This document shows, one piece after another, positions 50,801-63,536 of a stretch of 64,000 bases of DNA. The stretch is from assembly GCA_013399875.1 (NCBI GenBank), contig VXAZ01008129.1:950829-1014828 (forward strand). Reading direction: 5' to 3'. This DNA is from Gymnorhina tibicen. Lineage: Eukaryota; Chordata; Aves; Passeriformes; Artamidae. The translations under genes were made by a program, and so were the position numbers. The notes below the pieces were generated by a model. It was not told where the DNA came from. It ran no database searches and worked only from the letters and a program-made list of their open reading frames with translations. Position 1 is the first letter of the stretch, and every line of letters starts with the position of its first letter.

Positions 50801-52284
50801 AGGCAGATTTCATCTTGATGTATCTTTGGTCAGGTACTGCTGCAAATATGTCATTTTGTTGCTCTCTCTCTCCTCCCTCTCAAATAAATATTGCACCTAG
50901 AAGGAAATTCGAAAAAACAGATTATTTCCAGCCCTGTAGGAGATGCAGATTCACTTCAGGATTTCTCTCTCTGCACAGGTAAAGACTTACACTGTGCTTT
51001 CAAGGACTTTTTTTAAGGGATTTCTAGGTTTTTCCACTTATGGGACAAAAGATTAATTGTATCAATAAAAAGACAATGTGCTCTGTGAGTCCGTTCTGCT
51101 ATACTGAGTTTACAACTCCTGTATAGAGGTTGGCTCTCTGAGGTCCCCAGTAACTCCTACAAAATGCTCCACATGCTCAGGAGGAAGAAGATCCTCCGAG
51201 TTTCCTTGGGAAGACTGTGGAAATAAGTATTTTCCATATGTCCTTGGACAAGAGTTAATGCCCAAGTTGCAAATTTTGAATACATGCAGCTTAAATGGGC
51301 TGCAGTGCTGGTGCTCCCCCTTAGTTTGTTTAATGATATCAGATACTCTTCGGTGATTACACTTAGAAACTGGTCTTAAATCTCCTTTCATTAGAAAACT
51401 TACTTTGATTTTTCTGCATTGCTACCTATACCATAATCTATTCATAAAATACCAAGAATAGAGGTATCATATATTGGCCTAACGTGTTCACACTTTATTT
51501 ATTAATTATAACTATGTAAGAGATGCTTTCTTTGAAAAATTTGAGAAAAGTCTGAAAATTAAAGCAGCAGCGTCAAAACCCCCACAAAATGAAACTTGAA
51601 ACACCACCATGTTCCTGGAGCTATTCCTGGAAACTTTGTCATGTTTGTGTGAAATTCTGGGGAGGGAATGTATGCAAGCATTCTGCTCATCATGAACCCC
51701 AAACACCCACAGCACTGCTAGATTCAATGTAATAATATGTTCTGAAAGAAGAAACACTGCAAAGCAAACTAAACAACTCTTCAGTGCATTTCGACACCCA
51801 GAAGGGAAAGGTGCCCAGGGAAGGTTGTTTTTCCACCCAGCACTCCAGACCCACAACAATGAACTACAAGGCTCCAAAAAAAATGCACAGCCAGGTTGCC
51901 AACAACAGCAAAACGTGACCACAGAAAGGAGAAGTCAGTGTCTGAGGAAGAAGAGGGGCTCTGTAGGATGATTGCTCCCATTAAAGCTGTAGCTATGGTC
52001 TCCAGGACTGTAGCAGAGGCTCTGCCCTAGAAAACATTTCTTTCTTCTTAGCAGTGTTAGTGAACATACATGTCTGCTGAAGAATGAACTTGAGGGTTTG
52101 TGTAACAGGAAAATCAGAATATGAAATAGAATTCCTACAGTTTACTGCCTTTCTTGCCGCAGACTGGAGACTCATTCCAATGGGATGTGCCTGAATTGTA
52201 TTAATTAGTAATTACTAAAGTAATTAGTAAAGGAATATCTGCAACAGGAAGTGTGCTTTGGTCATATGCTCGTAACATATGTGG
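44835..52284. other. Intergenic, somewhat GC-richer, no gene recognised
   Basis: The 46-50.5 kb part is visibly richer in G and C and has many overlapping ORFs on both strands (up to 150 codons at 46301-46753 -). None shows a domain, splice structure or repeat match that I can support. I specifically looked for a GC-rich LHCGR first exon with a signal peptide and Cys-rich LRR cap and did not find one. Confidence 0.55.
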
Positions 52285-52487
52285 TTTTATATCCCAGAGG
52301 GTGGCTGGGCACTGGAACAGGCTCCCCAGGGCAGCGGTCACAGCACCAAGCCTGACAGAGTTCAAAAAGTGTTTGGACAACGCTCTCAGGCACATAGAGT
52401 GACCCTTGGGGTGTTCTGTACAGGGCCAGGAGCTGGACTTGATGATCCAGATGGGTCCATTCCAACTCAGCATATTCTGTGACTCTG
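52285..52487 (+). mobile_element. CR1 LINE 3' end fragment (second copy)
   Basis: Matches the CR1 3' region of a different avian subfamily from the 22.1-kb copy. Blocks include GGCACTGGAACAGGCTCCCC, CACAGCACCAAGCCTGACAG, TTTGGACAACGCTCTCAGG, GGGCCAGGAGCTGGACTTGA, TGATCC and CCATTCCAACTCAG. It ends in an ATATTCTGTGACTCTG tail. It is 5'-truncated, with no coding capacity. Confidence 0.93.
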
Positions 52488-52639
52488 GGGTTCCTTAATA
52501 CTTCTTTCCTTGTCATGGATCCTGTAAGAGTACTGAAGTCTTGAAGACAAAGGACACTGTACCTCACATCACGTAAATATGCTTTACCCTATGGACATAC
52601 AGAGTGCCACCCTACAACACGATCAGAGCGCGGGGTTAA

Positions 52640-52659
52640 CCTTAAACCCGGGTTTAAGG
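52640..52659. other. 20-bp perfect palindrome
   Basis: A perfectly self-complementary 20-mer centred between 52649 and 52650, with core CCCGGG flanked by AAA/TTT and CCTT/AAGG. It lies about 150 bp after the CR1 tail. It could bind a dimeric factor or be chance. Confidence 0.8.
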
Positions 52660-55600
52660 GACAAAACTGGGCAACTCATTACCTAAATCATGGTGTAAAC
52701 CCAGACTGAACCATCCAGTTCTCCATCAGGTATGCAAAGAGTGCTTTTCAGATTGCTGGCAGACTATACTCTTCTTAGGGCTAGCTCAAGGCTCCTCCGC
52801 TGTTTTGCTGCCCCAAGGATGAGGACGGAAATAACAAACTCAAACACAAAGCAGAATCGCAGTGAGAGCCCTCCAGATCCACCCAGCACTGTTCCCCCTG
52901 GCTAAACCAAGCCTGACTGATTTTGAAAAAACCTCTTTCTTCTTTATCATCTGCTCAATTGGAGGGTCATGAGCAAAAATAGGGTTTTTTAGAAATATTG
53001 CTACACATTACATTATTGTTTTTCTTCTAGAATCTGAAGTGACTGGCCTGTCTGTATTGGAACAGATGCCCTACGGCATTGAAATCTTGTATTAATTAAT
53101 TGTCTCCCTGCAATTAATCAGTGTGTCCATTCCTATAGGCAGGTTGGAGAATTGTGGTTTACAGACCTGGGCAGCCTTCCACATTCCACTCACTGGGGGT
53201 ATGAAAAACACAAGGAAATAAATAATCTGGTACATAAAAAATATCTAACAGGGACTGGCATGGAGTCTATTCTATCAGCTCCTGCATGTGAGCTCTGAAG
53301 AATGAAGGCCCAGAATACTTGCCATGTGGATTTTATTAATGATCATGAAACAAATCAATGGAGATTCTGACACAAGAAATTTGTGCTGCTCTGGAGGCAG
53401 CTAAATTATTCCATTTTCAATTTATGCTGAAGATTTGCAGTCTCTAAGAGATCTCAAAGAAAGCCCTGCTGGACATAGAACCAGAAACCAGTTGAGTACC
53501 ACATGACTTTCGGGTATGATGGAAAATCTTTCTCGCTGCTGGGTAGAAGAGAGTTACTGAGTTTAAATATTTCAAGCTGCAACCATAAGAAGGAAGAAAT
53601 TCAGACATATTTGTCTTTGCTTCACAACACAGGGAGAGAGAGAGAGAAGGAAAGAAAAAAAAAAGGAAGAAAACCACTGGAACTATTGTCAAATTGTGCT
53701 AAAAGGGTTCGTTACTGTTGTTAGCAGAGTCTGGCTCGGTGCAAAGAGAATGCTTTAAAAGTGTGAATATATTCAACACATCTGCATATGAGCCCCAGTT
53801 GTTTATGGTGGCTGCCCCCTGAGGACAGACACTCGCTGGAGCCAGGGCTGCATGAAGCTGCAAACCCTTCTTCCCAGAGGGAACACATCTCCTTGTCTCC
53901 AGCAGAGACGTTCTGCAGAGATGCTCTGCCAGCTCGGAGGCAAAGGCAGACACATTAATGATGTATTAGTGCACCAAAGACTGTTCTAGGATTCAAAGCT
54001 GCACTCCAGTGATGTAGTTTAACCACAGGAGGCTTGTGCTGAGTGTTGAGGTTACGCAAGGATTTTTCTTTCAGAAGTAACCTCACTCTCAGTTTATTTT
54101 GCTTGGTTTCAGTGTTTTGTTGGATAACTTGGGAAATTGGGAATTTGTATTTTTTTTCTCAGTTTCGTGATTGATCTGAAAACTTGTAAGAAATTTGTTT
54201 TAGGTCAAATCAGAATGTTTACTTTTTCCTGAAAAATGTCACAGGAAAAACTCTAGAAAACATATATTCTGGAAGAGTAAAAAAAGTCATATTTGACCTA
54301 AAACTCATATGCTTTGGATATAGTTTTCTGTTGGATATAGTTTTCTGTTATATAATCAGGCCTTACATTTTAAACAAAATTTGTATTAAGTTTAAATGAA
54401 AAACATGTTTTGTGAAAATTTAAAGAAGCAATGTAAAACATTGAAACAAACCCTTTTGTTTCAAAAATAAATAATAAATTAGAACCAATTCTTCAAAAAC
54501 CATGGGGTTTTTTCAGTAAATTAATTATCAGTGATCTTTTTTTTTTCCTTTGCTCAGTTGGTTGCTAATTAGCAGCAGTGAGAAATTTCTGGTGCCACAA
54601 AGAGGAAGAGGTCATAAAAATTGCTGTGATCACTGTTGTAAGCATTCAGCTGAAGTCACCAATAATTGTAATGATCTCAAGAAAAACCACAGGTTAGTCC
54701 TGCCTTACAGATGGAAAACGTGGGGCACAGATCATGAAATCACCTTGCTGTGGTCATGCAGGATGTCTAAAATCGATCAAATAGCACAGCCCAGGAGGAG
54801 TGGAGCTGTGGGGAGGAAAATCTGAAGAGGTCCACAATATTTGTGTTGGGTTCACAGCACTCACGTGGATAGTCCCTGCTGTGTATTTATTTCTAGTCTG
54901 GGCCCATAAAGCTGGACCCACATTCACAAGCAGAGTGCATCAGGTGCATGCTCTGAAAAGGCCACGTGGTCCAAAACTACTCCACAGTGGGAACCAAAAG
55001 CAGAGTGAGGACGGATGGTCAGGAAATTAATTTCAAAACACACTCCAGTTCTGCTTGAAGATGTTAATGCAGATACTGCACTGTGTGTCCTAAGAGAGCC
55101 CAGGTCTCTGAAATGCTAATTCTGGACTCACTTATATAATTTTCTCACTTCTAACTTGCAAGAGGTCTATTGTGAAATGGTTTGAGTGTTTCAGCAGCAC
55201 CAGCCAAAAAATGTAAGTTTCAGAAGTAGTCACAGTCTCAGTCAGTCAACAGTTACTGTTCATTGCCAGAAGAGGTGGCCTGTCCCAATTCTGTTTTTCA
55301 AACACAGTTTTCTTGGTGACATCACCATCATCATAATTATTTTTAAATGGGTTTGAAATCACACACCAAGAGAATAATAATTGTTTAAAAACAATACTGA
55401 TACAAATTCAAATAGCCATGAGTGAATCAAGAACAAGTTCAGACTTGAAATCAGAAAACTGGTTCTGACTAATAAAAAAGAAAGGAAACTGAAATAGCCT
55501 ACATAGAAGATAGTGGGAACTGGGACCTCCCACTGTTTTAATATGAGGATGATATATTAATGGGATTGTATAAAGAAGGGATTAAGACATAGGATTGCTG

Positions 55601-58189
55601 TATCAATCCTGAAACTTCCAAATTCTAAACATCTGCAGAGCAGGGAGTGGCTCGGATCTCACTTGTTAATAGTGCTTGTTCACACTCTATTTATTCTGCA
55701 CTTAGGCATGCCTCAAATCTCTCAGAGTACTGGCACGGGGGCTGTGGGAGCTTCTTTTACTTTTTTTCTTCCTCTTTATACATACACAACATGGGTTCTG
55801 AAGGGCTGGCCTTTCTCCACCTTCTTCCAAAGCACAAGAGCTTTTCCACAGGAGACAGTGCAGTGTGTGCTCAGTGATATTAAACCCCTCCAGGTGGCCA
55901 TCTGTCATTTTCCCCCCATTCGTTCAGGGTTAAACTCATCACCTGGTTTGGACTCAAACCTGTTTTTCTACAGATCACTTTTCGACAATCATTGTTTCCT
56001 GGCTTACTGCTTTTAGTTTCTTTGCTTTCTGTCTTTTTCTGTTGCTTGGCATGGCCTTTTTCAGGGCAGTCTGGGAGTTTTCTCCAGCTAAAACCTCACT
56101 TTTGCAGGTCTTGGGACTCTGGAAAGGCCCTCAGGTGTCCTGTGACACACTGCCTTTGGAGGTTTTGTTCTTTCACAACGTTTCTTCAGTTTATTTTGTA
56201 GCAGGCTAAGAAAGCAATAAATGTAAGAGCCAAAGGAATGCTGGGACAACTACTTAGAGTTTTGCCGATGACTCCATGTCTGCAGTGAATGGAGATGAAA
56301 CCCAAGATTGAAATAGGACTGAACTCTGGCCAAAACCAGAGTCTGAGAGCAGACTTCTGACACAGTGCAGGTTTTTTAATTTCTACTTACACCTATAACT
56401 TGTTCTTTGAGCGCCACTGTGTGACACGTTTCTCCTGAAAGATACAAACCAAAGGAGAAGCCAGCGAGGAGTACAGACCGTGGCTGATGTTACAGGGTTA
56501 TGGTACTAGGGAGAAAGAGACCATCTCTTCTTTACATTCCTCATGGATTTTGCCAGTGGTGGATAATGTCAAAGCAGCACTGAGCACTTGGTGCACATGG
56601 ATTGTTCAAGATATGCACATTTTTGTGGTAACCGTTGCAAGGAGGAAGCAGGGATGGGTAAGTTGTGCTACGTAAACAATATGTGGAGAAATTATCAGTA
56701 TGTACACGATGATAACATTAGGCAGTAAAGGTGCTACCAAAACTGATTGATATGCCTTAATAATGACTTTCCACTTTCCTAAGGGAGCCAGAAAAAAATG
56801 GAGCTGAGATTTTTCTGTGTTGGAGATGATATTTTGTAAGCTCATATTTCTTTTCAATCACTTTCTAGGAAAGGATTTTGCACCGAGAGTATAATCTTCT
56901 CTTAAAGAACTCTCCTAGTGTGCTTCCCTTTATGAACCGGCATTAGCTGTTATTAAAATACATATTTATTTACATGGAATTGAAAACACTCTTGTTTCAT
57001 TTGGCTTCTACAAGTATATGGTAATGGTAAATATATCAGGTTGTTGTGCTCTTTGCATGAGATTGTATCCTTTTAGATTCTGCTCACAAATATAGGAATA
57101 GATTAGAGCAAAATATACTTTAATACATAGCAAAATGCAAAGTGCTTCAAAATAAAATCATTCTTTTCCAACTGCTTTTTTTTTTAATGAGTTTTGCCTA
57201 AGGGTTTGATTTCATAAAAGTTAGATGGGTATTCTGCAGGTTTTGCCATCCAGAGACTTTTATTGCAGGGTTGGAGATTGTAAAGGTGGCTTGAGATCTC
57301 CAAGCTGAGCCCTTGTGTTCATAAGAAAGAACCAGCTTCCCATAATGGCAATGTTACATCTGTACTGGATCATTAAAGCTCTGGAAGAGAAAAAATACAG
57401 TGTGATACTGTCGGTGTAAACATTAGCAATCCTGATGAATGCTTTGTCCAAAGAGCCCAACCCTTCATTTTATTTAACTTCCCTTAAACCCAAACCTGAC
57501 AGCAGATCCCCAGCTTTTTGCCAGCTGAGGTTACTCACCTCTTCAGACTGATGCTCCTGCTCATTTAAACCAGCGAGACACTGCTCATTTCTAAGATTTT
57601 AAGGCCAGGAAGGCAGTACTGACAGTGGTACCTGCTTGGCACAGAGAACCTCACCCAGCACCACCTGCAGCAAACTTAGAGCTTTGCTGCACTTGGGCTG
57701 AAGCCCCTGGAAAGATAACTAAGCATGGGTAGAAGTCTAAGTAGCACAGTGACCCCAACATAAGATGGGTGATTATATCACTGCTTAAAGAGAAAAGAAA
57801 GAAAAGCATGCTTTAATATATTTATGTCCATCCTGAGTAACATCTCTCCCATGTCTGTTCTTTTTTTCTGCTGCACTGCAGAGCTGGCTTTTACCAGCAC
57901 CTTCTCCTCCAGCTAGGGTTAGTTCTATACAATGAACAGCTTGCTTCTCTGCCTTGGATAAATGAGACACACTCTGGTAATAAAAACAACTAACCTCTCT
58001 TTCTGTAAAGGGGCCCACCATAATATCTCCAGACTACTAATGTTCCCGTCAAGATGGCAAGTTCCAGTTGTTTTTCAGAAATCAAGATGTACTGTGTTAA
58101 CACCATTAAGATGAGCAAACTGATGTTTCATAAACCTAAAGCAATACTTCTGCTATTAAGTTTCATTCATTACTTATGGATCCTCTTCT
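52660..58189. other. Intergenic, no gene recognised
   Basis: AT-rich non-coding sequence. A GA-rich purine tract lies at 53632-53673. The remaining short ORFs have no recognisable similarity. Confidence 0.6.
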
Positions 58190-58460
58190 ATTTTTGCTTG
58201 ATGTCTCCTCCAGAGAGTTGCTAGATTAATTGGTCTGTAATTTGCTGGGTCATTCGATCTACCCTTTTAAATGGTGACATAATATTAGCTCTGGCATCCC
58301 TCAGCCCTCTTGCTCCAAGACTTGCTAGAAATCAGTACAAGCAGTTTATAAATCTCCTCAGGCAACACTTTCAATGCTTCTGGATACAAGCACTGTAGTC
58401 CTGAGATTTTAAAATGTTTAACTTCAGCAGTTGCTGTTTAACATCCTCCTTAATTAAGAA
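58190..58460 (-). mobile_element. Degenerate CR1/L3-type LINE reverse-transcriptase remnant
   Basis: On the minus strand the sequence runs: an open stretch ending near CTCAGGACTACAGTGC; a Gly-Val-x-Pro-like proline/glycine segment; GAGGAGATTTATAAACTGC; GATGCCAGAGCTAATAT; then AAAAGGGTAGATCG and CAGCAAATTACAGACCAATT. This follows the order of the non-LTR reverse-transcriptase region in CR1/L3 elements, including the motif that reads Asn-Tyr-Arg-Pro in intact copies. Stops and indels are present. It is far more diverged than the two CR1 3' ends, so it is an old insertion. Confidence 0.6.
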
Positions 58461-61400
58461 CAGAAGAGGAAGTGTTACCACACATGTTCTTAACATGAAG
58501 CCATCATTCTCCTTTGTGGGAAAAGAACAAACAATTATTGAACAGTCCTGAGGCAAAGCTTTTGGGGAGAGGCAATATCTTTGTTAGACTAACAAACTGT
58601 TTTGATCACTGCCTGAAAAATCTGCTTTACCTAAATTTTTAAGCTACCATGATTCCAACAGCACCCTTACAATAAAGACTTCAGTTTTTCAGTATCAAGA
58701 TAATTTTATCATCCTTCTCTGTGACTGTCCATGTACCAATGCTAAGATTTCATCTGTTCCTCAGGCTGTTCAGCACTGTCTTTAGCCCCTTTTATCAATA
58801 TTCAGAATTTTATGTTACATTTAAGAGCCTCACATTCCAATTTCCTGTCTGGGAATGTGTATGAATGTATATACACCTATTTGGTTTCACATACAATCAC
58901 TGCCCTTCCTTCTAATCAGCAGGAGGTTGTGGCCTGTTTTTCCTCCACTGCTGAATTGCAGAGGCTTGAAATTTAATAAACCTTTCCTGAAGAGTTTTCT
59001 ATTACTGCATGTACTCTAGTGTTTCAATTTTTCTCATTATGACTTTGTCTTTTGAGAATTATCCCTTTTTAAAGCAGAGAGGAAGCAAGAGAGGAAATTG
59101 CTGGATATGTCTGCCTTCCAGTTAAGATCAGCAAATGCAATTGGGGTTTTCTTAATGATATTTAAAATACATTTGGGGATTTTTGTCCTTAGGAAACTGC
59201 CTGTCATATTTAGAAACTCTGAGGTTATGGTGTGAATGGAACAATGCACATGTGCTTCAAAATCTTACCTCCTTTGCTTATTCCCTCTGCTTGACTCACC
59301 TAGGTTATAAGGGGATGATGGCCTCTTGGTGACCTACAAAGGTCTTCAGTGTTTCTCCTCCATTCAGCCACTACCTCCCAGCCCTTCTGTATCTATCCTG
59401 TGACCATCAACATGTAAGAGCTCTCAGCCTTTATAAACAGATCACTCTGGGGTACAAATGGCATCTTTGATACAGAGGGCTGCTTCCAGCCTACCACAAG
59501 CACCCAAAACACACACCTCTGCTGCAAAATTCAATGTTTCTACAGAGGCTATGGCCAGTGTTTGGGCACTCCAGATATTTTGGGCTTCCAATCAGCTCTC
59601 AGTACTCCTGATGGCATCCAACTTCTTTTCGTGTGTAATTCCTCTTATTTATTGCCCAAGCTCCTTGTGTTGGTAGAAAGGCTGCTACAGATCTACTTTT
59701 CTTTAGATGCCTCAGTGCTCTGGTTCTTTACATTGCTGCAACCTTGAGTTTAAGTAACATGACCAGAGCGAATGTGCTGTGTTAGTGTTTCTTAATTCCT
59801 TCTCATTTGTACTCCGCTTTAAAATCTCTGGGGTAAGTCTGCTCAGGCAGCTCCCCAGAAGATGGACAGGCGTCTCAGACCCAAGACACATATCTTCTGC
59901 CACCCTTCTGGTGTGCTGCCACCCACAGCTCTGCAGTGCCAACACACACAGGGATGAAAGTCTCCCTTTCTCACTTAGAAGGCAGTTAAAAGTAATGGCG
60001 TAGGGAATCATGCCCAAACCCCTTCTTAAATATACTTCCTCCTGTATCTTCATGCCTACAATATACATTTAATGATGCTTAAGCCCAGCTGTTCCCTCCT
60101 CCTCTCAAGTACATTCACTGCAGAAATCTTCTGGATGCCCATATAGCACAGTGAACTGTACCTATTACACTGAAATTATTAACAGTGCTGGTTTTGCTGA
60201 CAACTATTTGTGCAATTCACTGCTGTAGCACATAAGAAGTGCCTCCAGCCCCATTAATCACATCATTTCCCTAGGATGTTAGGCATTATGACCACCAGGA
60301 TATGACCTGCTTCTCTTCTAATATCTGCAGGTTATGGGCAAGCCACCTTATCACGATGCAAACTCGCAGCATCAAGAGGGGCCTGAAAGACTAAATATTC
60401 ATTCTGTATTATGTGAAACCAACATGGAGAGCTCTACCCTCCCCCAAGCACTGTTCCTCCTGGTCTCACTGCTGTTATAAATAAACTGCATGCTGGCTAT
60501 TCTGCCTTCACAAACTGGTGTTCCTCAGGCAGCTCTTCACAGCCTTGGGATGAGCTGCAGAGATAAGCTCCGGGTGTGCAGCCCTCGGGGATGTACTGTT
60601 GTCAGCTTTTCTCTCTCTTTCTCTGCAGGGGAGAGGAAATTTGGCAAGTCCATCTAGTCCTGATAACAAAGCCATTATGGGAAATCGAGTGAGAGTGGTG
60701 CCAGTTGCTGTGTTGTGTCTCCCTCTGATCCCTCGGTGCTTATGAACCTATTTAAATTCTTTCTCTTGTCCACAGACCAAGTGTGACACACGGCACCCTT
60801 GCAAAAACCAGCCTCCTCGTGTTCACATGGTAAAACATGAACAAGGCAGTGCAGAATATTGGCTGGGCTAGAGAGCCTGGCTCACTGACTGAGGCATCTT
60901 GCATGTTTTAGCAAAGCCACCTAGAAAAAGTATTTATTTGTGTTTTAAGGCAGCAGCGGGACAAACACTCCCCTGGCTCTCTACAGTAAGCAAACATTAT
61001 CTTCAGCAGGACAGAGCTGCAGATAATCAGTTCAGTGTGAATTCTTAGTACAACATGGTGGCCCTGGACAAATGCAGTCATTAGGTGCATCATTAAAGTG
61101 TATTGATAGAAGCAGGGAGCTTAGATTTTCTCTGCCCGTGAGACTTACCCATCTGTGATGAAAATGCAGCATCTGCCACTCAAAAAAACTCTGAAAAGTT
61201 AGAAAATATTCCAAGAAATTTCCTGAGAATTATTGGGGGCTTTGAAAGGATGCTTATGAAGAACCAGCTCCAGCGGTTCCAGCTATTTATCCCATCAGGT
61301 CTGAGGGGTTACTTGGATATGTTCTAAAACTTCCTATCCAGCAGTCAAATGCATCAAATACCAAATAGCTAGAACCTGAAGCTAGAAAGAATTGTTCTCA

Positions 61401-63280
61401 AAATCCAGTGCAATTTTTAAACAATATTTGTATTTAATCACTGGACCAATTTCCCAAGGGTAAATTTGATTCGCCACCACAGCAAAATGTTGCACTAAAG
61501 GGGGAGGGGTTGGTTTGGATTCACTAATTATTGAAATAAGAATTAACTCAGGGCAGTCTCGTGGCCTTGATGATTGCTGTGGGCTTTCCAGTGTGGGAAT
61601 TTCCGTTCTGACCTGCAGCAGTGGTGGAGAGCTGTCCTGCCTTCTGCCACTCAGCCCTCCTGCCACAGCCAGTGCAGATGCCTCCATGGGAAACCTCAGC
61701 AGGCACAGAAAGAGACCACAGCCACAGCATGCCCTTCTCCTGCCGCTGCAGGCAGGGGAGCTGCTCCAGATCAGATACGAGTCTATTCATGCCCTCACTC
61801 CCTTTTATTTCCTTTCCTTTGACACACGGTGCTCTGACACTTCCGAACTTACACCCCCATGGGGCTCAGCTCCTTCGACACCTACCACACACTGGCACAT
61901 TTTTTCTTGAAGTGGGTAATACAGATATTTTGTCACTCAGCATACCTGCCTATAGCAACAGGCTCCGGTTTAGGGTTTCAATAAGGAAACCAGACAGAAC
62001 TAAAAGGCAAATAGCAAAATTGCCTTTTCATTCCCGCGTGACTATTCCTGGGGTGACAGGTGGCACAAACACTCAGATGTCCTCCCTCTCCTGTTTGCCT
62101 GGGTAGGGCAGAGCCCCCCCTTTTTAGGGTCCTGTTTACACACACACTCAGGAAGGTCAAAACAAACCTACTGCAGGCAGGAGGCGATGCACATAATTCA
62201 AAGCACATTCAGTCTGCAGGAAGATGCTAAGGTGGCTTCAGGGTCCTAACACATTGGCTCTGCAAGATTTAACTGGCATGACAGAGGACACTGCCTTTTC
62301 CACCTGCCTGTCCTCTCTGTTTATTCCCAGCACCGAAGCAAAAGTGCAGGTGATGGGGAAGTTCTAATTCCTGGTGCCACAGTTCATTGCCTTGAGAGTT
62401 AATCCAAACTGCAATTGATTGTGTAAGCAATTAATAAGACAGAGTGATAACTGCAGCACTCACTGCAGAGAGGATGAAGGCAGGCCAAGTTATGACCCTG
62501 CTGGAAGAAGTCTACAGCTAGAGGAGGGAGCAGCCTGATAATCGGTTAAATCTTCCCCACATGAATCACTGGAGTTTGTGCAGCAGAGTCTTTAATTCAC
62601 TATAATTTAATTCTCCGAGGCATAAACCACAGAGATCTACAGCCACTTAAAACTCCTGAGTGAGAGCACCCAGGCATGCTATGAATTTTCCCGTGTCTTC
62701 ATACCTCCAGTTCAATTTCTACCTCTCACACAGACGTGGACCTAGAGCCATATAACAGCTTTGCAGGCTCAGATTCATGCAAACTCCCAAGGAGAGGTCT
62801 GACCACACAACGTCTCATCACTTTGACCAGAAATGGGGCTTTTACAGATTTTAACCTGTACATGCAAATCCTGCCCTGCTTAGCTGATTACATCTTTTAC
62901 CAGTCCCGCTGTGAGAGGTGCATTTTACCCTGTTTCTGTGATTAAGTGGGAAGTGCTTACCTTTCTCATTTAGACTTGATATTGTCTTCTGAAGAGATTT
63001 TTTACTTGATGTAGGTATACAGCAGAGTTCCAGTTGATATAAAATTATAAATTTTGAATGCATATGTTCTTAAAAATTGAGTATCCTTAATAAGGTATGG
63101 ATCATCAGCACCTCTGCTGGATCATCAGCACTTCTTCTGTTTCTCCATATTGTGGATGCTTAAGGCTTGGTCGCGGGGAGATTTTCCAGCTTTCTGCCAG
63201 CGTCTGTGCGAAAGTCCTTGCTTTCACACGGATACTGGCTGAAAACAGTCAGAGGTTTTTGTAAACCAATCCCTTTATCT
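58461..63280. other. Intergenic, no gene recognised
   Basis: No gene, RNA or repeat that I can support. A two-copy 20-bp direct repeat containing GGATCATCAGCAC lies at 63099-63138, just before the LTR. Confidence 0.55.
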
Positions 63281-63284
63281 TGCT

Positions 63285-63516
63285 AGGTGCTAGGTTGTTA
63301 TGCAGTATTGTTGTGATCCTGACTAGAGAAATATTTTGAAATGGGTGTTGTAGGGTTTAACCAATCACTCTAAGAGGTGGATGATCAAGGACCAATAACC
63401 TTGTGCCATTCAAGCGGACTAAGATATATAAATGAGCCTGTAAATTAATACATAATTCCATTTCTTCCTGGATCAAGCCTGTGTCATTTCTTGCTGTCCC
63501 CAGTACCGCAGTGTCA
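63285..63516 (+). mobile_element. Endogenous retrovirus LTR (alpharetrovirus/ERVK-like)
   Basis: The segment ends in CA at 63515-63516, two bases before a retroviral primer-binding site, which fixes its 3' boundary and + orientation. It contains two CCAAT boxes (63361 and 63392), a TATATAAA box (63425-63432) and a short R-U5. The 5' boundary is uncertain: TG dinucleotides at about 63282-63296 are candidates, giving a length near 220-235 bp. The early GTTATGCAGTATT-like segment resembles the start of avian-leukosis-type LTRs. No gag, pol or env sequence follows. The promoter would transcribe rightwards into the antisense FARP1 copy. Confidence 0.75.
63425..63432 (+). promoter_or_regulatory. 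LTR TATA box
   Basis: TATATAAA about 30 bp downstream of the second CCAAT box and about 85 bp before the LTR end, the expected layout of a compact retroviral U3 promoter. Whether it is active is unknown. Confidence 0.6.
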
Positions 63517-63518
63517 TC

Positions 63519-63536
63519 TGGTAACCCCAACGTGAT
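63519..63536 (+). other. Retroviral primer-binding site, tRNA-Trp type
   Basis: The 18 bases immediately after the LTR's CA+TC read TGGTAACCCCAACGTGAT. They differ from the tRNA-Trp primer-binding site of the avian alpharetroviruses at two positions, both A where G is expected, consistent with old deamination-type changes. The last six bases (63531-63536) are also part of the FARP1 antisense sequence that follows. Confidence 0.82.
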
